A DNA stretch of 64,000 bases from Vibrio methylphosphonaticus (GTDB lineage: Bacteria; Pseudomonadota; Gammaproteobacteria; Enterobacterales; Vibrionaceae). Both the position numbers and the translations under genes were made by a program. Shown piece by piece: positions 15,510 through 24,219 of this stretch (position 1 is its first letter; the number at the start of each line of letters is the position of its first letter). The stretch lies in contig NZ_JAMKMS010000005.1 of NCBI RefSeq assembly GCF_023634655.1, positions 124,001-188,000 on the forward strand, read 5' to 3'. Under the pieces are notes generated by a model that was given only the letters and a program-made list of their open reading frames with translations, ran no database searches and was not told the DNA's origin.

Positions 15510-16292
15510 TCAGAGTTTCATCACTTTCAAAAGTTCGCGATTAGCTCCGTTTCCGTGTTTCATTGAAAAGTCGCCTAGTTTAAGAATTTTAGTCGATGAA
15601 CGAGAACAATAATCGCACTCAGGGATATCATCAATCAAGCAGACAGAAATCGGAGTTTGCTGAGTAAGTTGAGACGCGAAGATCTTTACTTCGACATTTA
15701 GACTGCAATGTTCCGTTTCTGCGGTTAGTGTGTTCGTCTCGGAATCAAACGTCATCGACTTATACCGCCCAAATCTCGAAAGGATTATGTAAGCGGCCAT
15801 TTCGGTGGCATCCTTGGGAAGTAGAAGGCTCGTTCCACATTTGAAAATGATCGATCTGGCGGAGTGCCCTCCAAGTTCCACTTCAAAGTCTGAACTGAGC
15901 ATCAATCCACTCATATGATTAGTTCTTATTTCTTCAACGAAGTGTTGGTAAATGAAGTAAGGCAGTTTGATAGGGGCTTCATACTGAAGCCCGTTATCTA
16001 CTATCCAGTTTTGAAGCGTATAGTCCCCGAGATTTAAGAGCGATTTAAAGTGACTGATGCCGCCTAAAATGCGTTGTATGCTCTTATAGCTGTAACCAAG
16101 GTTTTCAAAGTCAGGGTCTGTGAGATAAGGTGATTCATGAAGCAACTGAATTGAAGTGTCGATTAAGCCGATTTCCGACTCTGTAACTCCTCTTTTTAAA
16201 AACTGTTGCATGTCGATACTATCTCGATACGACGAACCTTCGAGCAGCGCAGTTATGATATCCATACGCATTTGGTCAGTTAACTTAATCAT
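15510..16292 (-). CDS. Hypothetical protein (260 aa) coupled to the integrase
   Basis: Not recognised. The N-terminal half is helical with no membrane segment. The C-terminal third has beta-like stretches (SARSIIFKCGTSLLLP, LNVEVKIFAS) and a possible zinc knuckle ECDYCSRSS with a Cys-x2-Cys pair. Its start overlaps the end of the integrase gene by 8 bp, so it is translated from the integrase transcript. Such genes next to integrases are often excision or regulatory factors, but nothing in the sequence shows that here. Confidence 0.6.
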   Translation of the reverse strand: MIKLTDQMRMDIITALLEGSSYRDSIDMQQFLKRGVTESEIGLIDTSIQLLHESPYLTDPDFENLGYSYKSIQRILGGISHFKSLLNLGDYTLQNWIVDNGLQYEAPIKLPYFIYQHFVEEIRTNHMSGLMLSSDFEVELGGHSARSIIFKCGTSLLLPKDATEMAAYIILSRFGRYKSMTFDSETNTLTAETEHCSLNVEVKIFASQLTQQTPISVCLIDDIPECDYCSRSSTKILKLGDFSMKHGNGANRELLKVMKL

Positions 16293-17616
16293 GAGATACC
16301 TCCACTTTCAGATCAAACTTAGCTACAGCTTCAAGAAGTCGATTAACTTTTAACTTCTTACCGTACCGTCCAAATGTCATGTTAGGGTTGGTATGTCCAA
16401 CAAGTTCAGCGACGACATGTTCCGCTTCGTCTGCAACTTTCAGTTGATCAATGAAGGTATGACGTAGTCCATAAGCGGTCGGTCGTTGTCCTGGCTTCAT
16501 ACCAATTTCAGTTTGTACTCGACCAAATTGAGTTCGATATGTCTTTGTCCAGTCTTTATCGGCGGACAGTGGGTTATATCGAAAGAGAGGGCGGTTGATA
16601 CGCTTACTTCGACTACGAACAAACGCAATGAAGTCCTCGCGAATATGCGGATGAATAGGGATATAGCGAACAGCATGGGAGTTTTTTAGATGTTGATATT
16701 CCGACTTATCATTGACGTGCAGACACAAGATTCCTTCAATCTCAGTAATATCATTCGTATAGAACTGACACGCTTCTCCTGTCCGCAGTCCATGATAAAG
16801 CTGGAGACGAGTAACCCATTGAAAGTCGATTGATTGACTAAGAAAAGCCTTGCTAGTTAAAATCTTCCTAAGTTCTGATTCAGTCCATCGATCCCGCTCG
16901 GTGCTAGCGTGTCGCTTAGCTCTAAACTTGGGTGAGACTTTATCTGCTGGGTTATGAGATATGTAGTCCATCTGATACAGCCACCCGAAAAACTGCGTCG
17001 TTGAAGCAAAGTAGTCTTTGTTTGTCTTCATTGAGCGCTTTTCACTGTGAAGCTGAGTTACATATTGCATGAATGTAGCTGACGTAATGTAGATAGTGTT
17101 ATTACTGTGAGCAAAAGACAGGAAATGAGATATGCGCTGTTCGAGTTGATGTACAGTCAGCGCTCTGACGTTCTCTACACGCTTTGATGCTAAGAACTCT
17201 CTGAGCAAGCTCTCTACACTGTAGAGCGATATGGGATGCTGGTCAGACGGGGGATAAGGTTCTAACGTATGAAAATCGATATGATCGAGTTCTGGGAAGT
17301 CAGAATACCCAGAAGTTTTTTGCTCTTGAATGGAAAACTCAGTCTGTTGATTTTCATCATAGTTATTGCGTATCGATCTGACTTGCTCTCGTAGCGCGAA
17401 GGTAAAAGTTTTTGCGCTGGGTACAGTGCTTTTAGATGCTGTATGGAAAGCTGCTCGGATGCACTGAGCAATCTCGAAGTTACGCTCGATTGCTAATTGT
17501 CTATTTCGAGTGAGTAAACTGAATTTGAAATCGTATGGATAGCCATGAGAGCGAAGCTTTTTCGGAGCGCAGATGCGGGTTTGATATACGCCATTGGGCG
17601 CTTTTTGTAAGTACAT
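16285..17616 (-). CDS. int: Site-specific tyrosine integrase of the island
   Basis: The 443-residue product has an N-terminal arm-binding-like region (MYLQKAPNGVYQTRICAPKK), a core-binding domain (about 130-220) and the catalytic domain: Arg278 (GLRTGE), Lys near 304 (NDKSEYQ), Arg385 (AYGLRHTF, with Tyr382 where His is usual), His408 (LVGHTN) and Tyr418 (FGRYGKK). Its gene starts 89 bp from the tRNA-Ser attachment repeat and reads into the island, the usual layout for a tRNA-integrating element. It should catalyse integration at the tRNA 3' end and, with a directionality factor, excision. Confidence 0.9.
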   Translation of the reverse strand: MYLQKAPNGVYQTRICAPKKLRSHGYPYDFKFSLLTRNRQLAIERNFEIAQCIRAAFHTASKSTVPSAKTFTFALREQVRSIRNNYDENQQTEFSIQEQKTSGYSDFPELDHIDFHTLEPYPPSDQHPISLYSVESLLREFLASKRVENVRALTVHQLEQRISHFLSFAHSNNTIYITSATFMQYVTQLHSEKRSMKTNKDYFASTTQFFGWLYQMDYISHNPADKVSPKFRAKRHASTERDRWTESELRKILTSKAFLSQSIDFQWVTRLQLYHGLRTGEACQFYTNDITEIEGILCLHVNDKSEYQHLKNSHAVRYIPIHPHIREDFIAFVRSRSKRINRPLFRYNPLSADKDWTKTYRTQFGRVQTEIGMKPGQRPTAYGLRHTFIDQLKVADEAEHVVAELVGHTNPNMTFGRYGKKLKVNRLLEAVAKFDLKVEVSHD

Positions 17617-17663
17617 TGTCTCACCTCTCTGTGGGATAGGTGATTTGCAGTACGATAGATACG

Positions 17664-17689
17664 AAAAAGCCCTTGTAAAACAAGGGCTT
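17664..17689 (-). terminator. Terminator supplied by the island to tRNA-Ser
   Basis: Stem AAGCCCTTG / CAAGGGCTT (17667-17675 and 17681-17689), loop TAAAA, with a T run on the minus strand. It follows the tRNA-Ser 3' end by 16 bp. Because the element end replaces the old downstream sequence, the island brings both the last bases of the tRNA and this new terminator. Confidence 0.8.
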
Positions 17690-17704
17690 AATGCGTAAAG
17701 AATA

Positions 17705-17731
17705 GTGGCGGAGGGATAGGGATTTGAACCC
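17705..17731 (-). repeat. tRNA-proximal attachment-site copy
   Basis: Perfect 27-bp match to 1081-1107, forming the 3' end of the intact tRNA-Ser gene plus one flanking base. Confidence 0.9.
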
Positions 17732-17796
17732 TAGAAGGGCTATTAACCCTTGCCGGTTTTCAAGACCGGTGCTTTCGACCACTCAGCCATCCCTCC
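17706..17796 (-). tRNA. tRNA-Ser(UGA)
   Basis: The 91-base minus-strand sequence begins GGAGGGATGGCTGAGTGG and folds with a long variable arm. The anticodon loop CTTGAAA gives UGA, which reads UCA codons. The CCA is encoded. The island is integrated at its 3' end, but the gene remains intact. Confidence 0.95.
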
Positions 17797-17923
17797 GTTG
17801 TTGCTGCGTATATTAATGTGCATCTTACTCTTTGTAAACCCTTTTTAATTCAAAAAATACCAATTAATCATCGTTGGGTTAAGAAGTGAGCTGAGATGTC
17901 TATTACTTATACAAAAGTATCTA

Positions 17924-17951
17924 AAAACCCCAAGTATTACTACTTGGGGTT
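17924..17951 (-). terminator. Terminator downstream of tRNA-Pro
   Basis: Stem AACCCCAAGTA / TACTTGGGGTT with a short loop, followed by T residues on the minus strand, seven bases past the tRNA-Pro 3' end. Confidence 0.8.
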
Positions 17952-17957
17952 AAATAA

Positions 17958-18034
17958 TGGTCGGATATACTGGATTCGAACCAGTGACCCCCACTCCCCC
18001 AGAGTGGTGCGCTACCAAGCTGCGCTAATATCCG
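17958..18034 (-). tRNA. tRNA-Pro(GGG)
   Basis: A 77-base minus-strand tRNA starting CGGATATTAGCGCAGC, with acceptor arm CGGATAT/ATATCCG, T-loop GGTTCGAATC and encoded CCA. The anticodon stem CCACT/AGTGG encloses CTGGGGG, giving anticodon GGG (reads CCC). Confidence 0.93.
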
Positions 18035-18098
18035 ATGGGAGTAATTTAAACGATCAGTTATACGATGGTCAATACTGTTTTATACATAAACCGTTGTT

Positions 18099-19922
18099 TT
18101 ACTGACTTTTAGAGTAGAAACGTTGTAGCTCGGTAAACCCTTGCATCAGTATTGGTAAGCGAGGGTTTTTATCGTCTAGTTTCTGATAATCTTGATTATA
18201 AAGGCTGTAATTGCCAAATTTGTCGACGACCGTGGTTTCCTTAGCGGTGATCAACGCCAGTTCTCTGGTATCTCCGGCAATGATCCACTTGCGCTTTCTT
18301 TCATCAAACAGGTTACGTCCACTACTGTAGTTCTTAGCATTAGTGGAAACACCGCTTAAATCCTGCATGATGGTCACAGGGACATCAAGATGGCTAGTCA
18401 TGTGAGTGTAATCAGCGGCTAGCTTTCCAGGCCAGTGTATGACTAAAGGCACTTTCAATTGATACTGGCTGTAATTGGTATTTGATCCCCAACTGCGGCT
18501 TTTCGTTTCGTTAAACTCAGTGCCATGGTTGGAAGTGAGAACTACAATGGTATTGTCCAACAACTTTTGGTCGACCAGTGTTTGCAGTATTTTGCCAAAT
18601 TCAAAGTCAGCGGCAGTTGCTGCGGCCGAATACGCGGCAATAAACTGCTGTTCAGGCGACAGGTTTGCTTTCACAGGTTGATAATTGTCAAAGCTATCAA
18701 CCGTGGTCAGTTCTATATAACTAAACCAGGGTTCACTTCCATCATTAATGAGGGATTGCTGCCATTGTTCAATGGCGGCATTATCGTTAATAGGGGTTTC
18801 TGAGGCGGTGCCATCGGCATTCTTAGAGAGATCGCCCCAAGGGTAGTTCCTAAAAATGGTATCGCGATAAAGGTCATCTTCGAAGTTGTCGCCGCTAAAA
18901 AGCTTGAACGCATACCCTTGCTTTCGAAGGGTCGACAAAAATAACGGAGCCGTGCCTTGCGATTTAATGCTACTCGCATAGCTGGTTGGAATACCATACA
19001 TCAGGCCAAATACACCAAAATCATCGTTACTTGAACTGTAATGATTCAAGAAATTTTGGTTATTGAGTGAAAAACCATAACTGACAGGCATTACTTGCGG
19101 TGACAGCATGTCACTTCGTAAATTATTGATACTGACGAACAGTACATTGAGGTTTTCAGAGCGACGATTGAACTCAATTTCAGACAGCGGGTAAGAGACG
19201 AGATCGACAGCGCCTTCGTTGTCTTTTAATTTCTGTAAGTACTCTTCACGATCAAGCAGACCGTGTTTCTCCATAAATGACTTGGCGGTCATAGGATAAG
19301 AAAGTGGGAAATTTGCTTTTTGCACAGTAATCGGGTTGTAAAAATAGGCATCAGCCCAAATGAAAATCAGATGACTGGAAATAAAACATAGGAAAAATAG
19401 CGCCGAAATAGGGCGACCTACATGAGTATGCGAGAGCTTCCTCTGTTTGCGCCATACCCATTCTGAAAGCGCAAGTTGGGCGAGAAAAATAGGCGGTAAA
19501 ACAATGAAGAGGTGCTGCAAGTCACTGCTTACAGGGCTACTTTCATCCCCAAACAACAGTTCCCAAACCACAGGGGACAAGTGTAAATTGATCGTTTGAT
19601 AAGCTTGCGTATCAATGAGCAAAACGGTTAAGCCGAATGTGGCAAAACAAACGGAAATTAATCGGAACAGTTTTCGAGACGGAATAACAAAAGTTAGCGG
19701 GAATAGTATGAGCAAATAGAGCGCAAATACTAGAAAGCCAAAGTGCCCAATCCATGAGGTCAGAAGATAAATCTGACCAAATAGAGTGTCCGGCCACGGA
19801 GACGCAGAAATATAGCGAGTACCTACTAGCATCGCTGCAATGATATTGAAGAACGCGAACCAGTGTCCCCAACCTACGAGTCGGGAGACGCGCTCACCGT
19901 ATGAATTTCCGCTATCTACCAT
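18099..19922 (-). CDS. yejM: Inner-membrane sulfatase-fold protein YejM (PbgA/LapC)
   Basis: In E. coli this protein senses lipopolysaccharide and, through LapB/FtsH, sets LpxC stability. The product has five hydrophobic segments in the first ~190 residues and a linker. A periplasmic alkaline-phosphatase/sulfatase-like domain follows from about residue 255 (LNVLFVSINNLRSDML, later TIVVLTSNHGTEFNE). As in E. coli, the metal site looks incomplete (INN instead of the usual DD), in line with a sensory rather than catalytic domain. At 607 residues it is a little longer than the E. coli protein. yejL is 38 bp upstream in the same direction. Confidence 0.9.
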   Translation of the reverse strand: MVDSGNSYGERVSRLVGWGHWFAFFNIIAAMLVGTRYISASPWPDTLFGQIYLLTSWIGHFGFLVFALYLLILFPLTFVIPSRKLFRLISVCFATFGLTVLLIDTQAYQTINLHLSPVVWELLFGDESSPVSSDLQHLFIVLPPIFLAQLALSEWVWRKQRKLSHTHVGRPISALFFLCFISSHLIFIWADAYFYNPITVQKANFPLSYPMTAKSFMEKHGLLDREEYLQKLKDNEGAVDLVSYPLSEIEFNRRSENLNVLFVSINNLRSDMLSPQVMPVSYGFSLNNQNFLNHYSSSNDDFGVFGLMYGIPTSYASSIKSQGTAPLFLSTLRKQGYAFKLFSGDNFEDDLYRDTIFRNYPWGDLSKNADGTASETPINDNAAIEQWQQSLINDGSEPWFSYIELTTVDSFDNYQPVKANLSPEQQFIAAYSAAATAADFEFGKILQTLVDQKLLDNTIVVLTSNHGTEFNETKSRSWGSNTNYSQYQLKVPLVIHWPGKLAADYTHMTSHLDVPVTIMQDLSGVSTNAKNYSSGRNLFDERKRKWIIAGDTRELALITAKETTVVDKFGNYSLYNQDYQKLDDKNPRLPILMQGFTELQRFYSKSQ

Positions 19923-19960
19923 TTGCCGTTATTAATTCCGTGCCTAAATTAGTATTGTTC

Positions 19961-20176
19961 TTACGCTTCTACCGAAGAAATCAAAGCTTTAGAGAATTTT
20001 TCCGCAATTGCAGCTCGTTGTGAAGGCGCAACATCGTTATTTAAGACATTGGTTGCGATATTTCCTGCAATCATTAATGAAAGTTCGGCGCCAGCGCCGT
20101 GTTTGTCAAGAACTGCTGCGATTTCGGTTAAAATTTGTTCTACTTGTTGGTCGGTGTATTTCGATGTAATTGGCAT
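19961..20176 (-). CDS. yejL: YejL family protein (UPF0352)
   Basis: A 71-residue acidic helical protein beginning [19 protein letters not shown], which matches the conserved YejL family. The function is unknown. Its place between yejK (divergent) and yejM (downstream) is the conserved enterobacterial and vibrio arrangement. Confidence 0.88.
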   Translation of the reverse strand: MPITSKYTDQQVEQILTEIAAVLDKHGAGAELSLMIAGNIATNVLNNDVAPSQRAAIAEKFSKALISSVEA

Positions 20177-20260
20177 AAAGACTCTGCTAATGATAATGAA
20201 AGCGGCTTATGATACCCTACAATGCATCACAAACGAACCAGCAACGATAATAATTTCACT

Positions 20261-21259
20261 ATGAGTTTGAACCTATCTAACGTTATTTTACACCAGTTAG
20301 CGATAAATGAGCAGGAAGAGCTAACTGTTCACTATCGCGATGAGCTACTTCCTAATGATAGCTCAACGGAAAACCTTGTGGCTGAGCTGCATCGTGTCTT
20401 TAATGCAAAGGCGGGGAAGGGCTTTGGTGCATTCAAAAATGATAGTGATTTTCAGGTATGGCTAAACGAGCTAAAAAATGGTGAAAAAGATTTTTATACG
20501 TTCTCTCAAGACAGTGCGCAACGTCTAAAAACCGAGCTTGCCAAGTACCCATTTGCCGATGCGGGCACGCTAGTAATGGCGCAATATCAATCGCTTGCCA
20601 CAGAGTATTTGTTCATTGGATTATTGCCGTCGTATAGCAGTTTGCAAATAACCGAAGGTTTGAACATCGGTGCTATCGATTATCTAGATATCGGTAAGAT
20701 GGATATCGTTGCTCGTATTGATTTGACTAGTTACGACGTCGATAAAAACTCCAATCGTTATTTGACGTACATTAAGGGTCGTGTTGGTCGTAAGGTCGCT
20801 GATTTCTTCTTGGATTTCTTGCAGGCTGAAGTTGGATTAGATACCAAACAGCAAAATACAATTTTGATGCAAGCGGTGGAAGACTTTTGCGCTGACGCGC
20901 AACTTGATAAAGAAGAGACCGTTAGTTACAAAAAACAGGTGTATGAGTACTGTAACGATCAGCTAAAAGCGGGTGATGAGGTACAGGTTCGAGAATTGTC
21001 GGGAGAGCTCCCTGCCAATGAAGGTTCTTCATTTCTTGATTACACGCAAGAGCAAGGTTATGAATTGGAAGAGAGTTTTCCAGCCGACCGCTCAACCGTG
21101 CGTAAGCTAACTAAGTTCGTTGGTGCGGGCGGTGGCTTGAATCTCAGTTTTGACAGCCTTTTATTAGGTGAGCGTGTTTTTTATGACCCAGAAACAGATA
21201 CGTTAACAATCAAAGGCACACCACCTAATCTGCGAGATCAGTTGAGTCGTAATCGTTAA
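20261..21259 (+). CDS. yejK: Nucleoid-associated protein YejK (NdpA)
   Basis: The start is ATG 20261 (MSLNLSNVILHQL); an in-frame ATG at 20222 lacks family similarity and sits in the divergent promoter. The 332-residue product is close to the E. coli length (335). It contains the family blocks (LFIGLLPSYSSLQITEGLNI, YLTYIKGRVGRKVADFFLDF). It associates with the nucleoid and interacts with topoisomerases in E. coli; the exact role is unclear. It is divergent from yejLM, and a terminator follows. Confidence 0.92.
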   Translation: MSLNLSNVILHQLAINEQEELTVHYRDELLPNDSSTENLVAELHRVFNAKAGKGFGAFKNDSDFQVWLNELKNGEKDFYTFSQDSAQRLKTELAKYPFADAGTLVMAQYQSLATEYLFIGLLPSYSSLQITEGLNIGAIDYLDIGKMDIVARIDLTSYDVDKNSNRYLTYIKGRVGRKVADFFLDFLQAEVGLDTKQQNTILMQAVEDFCADAQLDKEETVSYKKQVYEYCNDQLKAGDEVQVRELSGELPANEGSSFLDYTQEQGYELEESFPADRSTVRKLTKFVGAGGGLNLSFDSLLLGERVFYDPETDTLTIKGTPPNLRDQLSRNR

Positions 21260-21280
21260 CGTTCTAACATTGTTTGTATT

Positions 21281-21310
21281 AAGCGTTACTGTTAGGTAAC
21301 GCTTTTATTA
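21281..21310 (+). terminator. Terminator after yejK
   Basis: Stem AAGCGTTAC / GTAACGCTT (21281-21289 and 21296-21304) followed by TTATTATT. Confidence 0.75.
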
Positions 21311-21336
21311 TTCGTCATACCAAGGAAGGGCTGTCG

Positions 21337-22704
21337 TTGTTGAACTACCGTAAGTCTTTATTTCGTTGCACTATTTTTACTATATTGGCGTGGGCTGTTA
21401 TCGTTGCGACCGTCCTACAAGGATCGTTTAAAGAAGAACAAGCAACAAAACTAGTTGATGAAATTTCAATTAGCATCGATAAACTCCGTCAAGTCCTATT
21501 TATTTCCCAACCCTATCGCGCCAAAGTGACCCAGCAGATTGAGCTAGACCTACAGCTTATTCATGCTCAGACCATGCAGTTAAAAGGCGTTGTTCAGTCT
21601 GGTATGTCAACCGACCTTACCCATACTGTTTATCTTCTAGAGCGTTTTGTTGAACAGGCACAGCAGCTTTCTCATGACGAGACCCGCTTACAACAATTTG
21701 TCCATAATATTAGCGTGGGATTACCAAACCTGACGGCAAGCGGGCAAGTTCTGAGTAATGAGTTGTCGTCTATTGTGTTAGAAACCTTGTTTAATGATTC
21801 ACTTGAAGCTCGTCAAGTTTATCTCAAGCTGGAGAGCATTCAGAGAGCGGCTTACCAGCTACCCCCCCAAGATAAGCAAGCCCTGTTATTACTGAACTCT
21901 CAAGCGTCAGTGCTGCTGGGTAAAACGGCGAATACTGCATTTTTGCTCGATCGTGTTGTCAACCATCCAGTCCTTGCTGAACTAGCGAAGCAAAGACAGC
22001 AATCTGAGATGTACTTAGGACGGCAATTAGTGAATTTGTCTATTGTGAGTTTGGCAGCTTTATTTATTTTAGCGGTGATTAGCGCAAGGATGGTTAGGGT
22101 TAAAAAGCGAGACTTACTAAGCATGCGTTTGAGCAGGCAAAAGACAAGTGAGCCGCACTTGCAAGCAAAGGTGACCAAAACGCTTTCAACTGACAACGTC
22201 GAACCCAAAGGTAGCTCTTGTCGCACAGAGAATGCATTTGAGATTGAGCAAGCCCCATCTAGGGATGTTGATAACGAGCAGGCAGTCGAGGACGTTCTTG
22301 ATGTGGTGAAAAATCCACGGATGCCATCAAAAAAACCGACGTCATCTAAAGACATTGGGGGTGTCCCCATTATTAACTTTGACACGATGTTAAGTACTTT
22401 AGATGGCGATAAAGAGTCAGTATTGATGCTTCTTGAAGTGTTTATTAATGAACACCGAGATGATGTAGAACGATTACAGAATTTGCTCGAGCAGGATATT
22501 CAGTCTGCAACTCGAATAGCTCATACCTTAAAAGGCGTCTCCGGGAGCATCTACGCGGAGGCATTGCATCAAGTCTCTACTGAGGTGGAGAAAAAACTAA
22601 AACAAGTGGAAGTGGTCCCAAGTGAGCTCATTGAAACACTTAGAGAAAAGCTGAGTAGTGCTGTCGAGTCAGCCGAAGCTTACATTAAACGGGAACAATC
22701 CTAA
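21337..22704 (+). CDS. Membrane-anchored histidine-phosphotransfer (HPt) protein
   Basis: The start is TTG 21337, supported by AAGGAAGGG six bases upstream. The product has an N-terminal membrane segment (about 8-30), a periplasmic helical region (about 31-228), a second membrane segment (about 229-250) and a charged linker. It ends in an HPt domain whose phospho-accepting His is about residue 396 (IAHTLKGVSGS). There is no kinase or receiver domain, so the architecture is a sensor-like frame ending in HPt only. It presumably relays phosphate for an unlinked hybrid kinase. The partner is unknown. Confidence 0.8.
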   Translation: MLNYRKSLFRCTIFTILAWAVIVATVLQGSFKEEQATKLVDEISISIDKLRQVLFISQPYRAKVTQQIELDLQLIHAQTMQLKGVVQSGMSTDLTHTVYLLERFVEQAQQLSHDETRLQQFVHNISVGLPNLTASGQVLSNELSSIVLETLFNDSLEARQVYLKLESIQRAAYQLPPQDKQALLLLNSQASVLLGKTANTAFLLDRVVNHPVLAELAKQRQQSEMYLGRQLVNLSIVSLAALFILAVISARMVRVKKRDLLSMRLSRQKTSEPHLQAKVTKTLSTDNVEPKGSSCRTENAFEIEQAPSRDVDNEQAVEDVLDVVKNPRMPSKKPTSSKDIGGVPIINFDTMLSTLDGDKESVLMLLEVFINEHRDDVERLQNLLEQDIQSATRIAHTLKGVSGSIYAEALHQVSTEVEKKLKQVEVVPSELIETLREKLSSAVESAEAYIKREQS

Positions 22705-22823
22705 GATTGTCGTCGCAACACACAAAAAATCGGTGATAAATATCAATAGCTAACGTGAATCTTACGGTACTAGGTTATAATTAATTCTCTATCTAAATGT
22801 GTTTTTATTGTTGAGGTTGATTC

Positions 22824-24026
22824 ATGGGCATTGTGCGGTTTATTCGCAATGTAGGGCTTTATGTCACGCTTATTTTACTCGCTGGTTGCTCACTGTTAGA
22901 GGTGAAGCTAGACAGTCAGACGACACCTTTAACTAAGCAAGAGCTTAATATGAGGCTGATGACTCGAGAGTACAGTCGTGAGTTTTTCACTCAAGTAGAA
23001 ACAACCGCCGATACGCTAGCCACTCTGTATCCTGAGTCTGACGTGATCAACCAGTCTTATATTTTACTTTGGAAAATACACGCAGAAGAAGGATTGCAGC
23101 AGGCTGCATTTCAAGTGTCGCCAACCGCAGGCTTGATCGATTCTTGGGTGTTTACCACACAAATGGCACATTTTTTTACCGATGGTGAAGGTCAATCGCT
23201 TTTTGCTAGTCAAGATGCCATGACCGCTTCACAAGCGTTAAGCCAAAGTATTGATCAGCTAGCTCAATCATTGTTTAAGGGCGAGGCCTATCAAAGCAGT
23301 AAAACGTTTGTCGATAAATTTGCCCGCTTACACCCCTTTGAAACCCTGTCTTTTGCCAGAACGCCAGCGTACCGAGATTGGCTAAAAGCCCAAGGTATTG
23401 ACGAAAGTGAAGTCGCATCAACGTTAGGTACCATGCCTGAAGCTCTCGCGGATGTGTCAGACAGGCTGGCACTGATGTCTGAGCAAACACCGAAACTTAT
23501 GACATGGAAAGCTCAGCTCATTGCCCTGAACAGCAATGTGAGCGGAAATGACATTCGTGGAGCGTTGCAAAGCTTTCAGATGAGCGCCGACGCTTTTCAA
23601 GACTTTGTGAACAACAACCCTGAGTACATGCAAGATCTTGCGCAGAAGATGGCGATTGAGCTCCAGCCTCTATTGAATGATTTTGATGCTAAGACTCAAG
23701 ATAAGTTAACGCAATTAAGTGCGGAGCGTCAGGCACTGGATGTGATGGTCGCTCGAGAAAGAGACGAGCTCATAAAAATGGTCGAGCGTGAGCGTAAAGC
23801 GCTCGAGGTACTGGTGAATACAGAACGTCGCTTGTTTGCCGAAGACTTAGATAAAATCTCCCAAGACGTGGTTGCGCTTGCGGTGGATAAGCTAATTCAA
23901 CTCATTAAGAGCACGATCATCTACTTCATCTTGTTCATATTCGTCATTTTCTTCGCGCCATTAGGTTTAGGTTACTTCTTAGGCAAAAAAGTACAACAGA
24001 AGAAAAACAACAGTTTAGAGTCTTAA
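22824..24026 (+). CDS. Lipoprotein with C-terminal membrane anchor
   Basis: ATG 22824 opens a signal ending LILLAGC (Cys22), so the N-terminus is probably lipidated. The ~400-residue body is helical. A charged coiled coil (about 290-345, with RERDELIKMVERERKALEVL) precedes a strongly hydrophobic C-terminal segment (TIIYFILFIFVIFFAPLGLG) and a basic tail. A protein held at both ends suggests a periplasmic spacer or a partner of the HPt membrane protein 120 bp upstream, but that is inference. No family name is known to me. Confidence 0.7.
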   Translation: MGIVRFIRNVGLYVTLILLAGCSLLEVKLDSQTTPLTKQELNMRLMTREYSREFFTQVETTADTLATLYPESDVINQSYILLWKIHAEEGLQQAAFQVSPTAGLIDSWVFTTQMAHFFTDGEGQSLFASQDAMTASQALSQSIDQLAQSLFKGEAYQSSKTFVDKFARLHPFETLSFARTPAYRDWLKAQGIDESEVASTLGTMPEALADVSDRLALMSEQTPKLMTWKAQLIALNSNVSGNDIRGALQSFQMSADAFQDFVNNNPEYMQDLAQKMAIELQPLLNDFDAKTQDKLTQLSAERQALDVMVARERDELIKMVERERKALEVLVNTERRLFAEDLDKISQDVVALAVDKLIQLIKSTIIYFILFIFVIFFAPLGLGYFLGKKVQQKKNNSLES

Positions 24027-24219
24027 GTGCAGAGCCGCCTGGCGGCTCATGCGTTGATACTCTGTTTTGCTGATATGGCAGTGTTTTGTGTAAAATCACC
24101 ATTAAACTGGTTGGGTTTGTTAAAAAATTACTCGGATATTGGAAATTGCGCTTGTTTTCTTGTCTCGAAAATTTTATAGATGGGGGAAGCATTTTAAATA
24201 TCACATGGAGAGTAATTGG

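Larger units (their letters stand above)
1081..17731. mobile_element. Integrated mobilizable genomic island in tRNA-Ser(UGA)
   Basis: The island is bounded by a 27-bp perfect direct repeat (1081-1107 and 17705-17731) that equals the 3' end of the tRNA-Ser gene at 17706-17796. A tyrosine integrase gene ends the island at the tRNA side, reading away from the tRNA. The interior carries a mobilization module (relaxase, accessory gene, hairpin cluster), a second recombinase, a KfrA-like coiled-coil protein, a nuclease-like gene, several lipoproteins and decayed antitoxin and IS sequence. No type IV secretion genes are visible, so transfer would need a helper element. Confidence 0.88.

Noticed and set aside
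18475..18803. Plus-strand frames opposite yejM
   Set aside because: Shadows of the yejM coding sequence with no independent start signal or domain.
24139..24219. Upstream extension of asd
   Set aside because: The extension is not typical of Asd; ATG 24220 has a ribosome site and gives the standard 370 residues.
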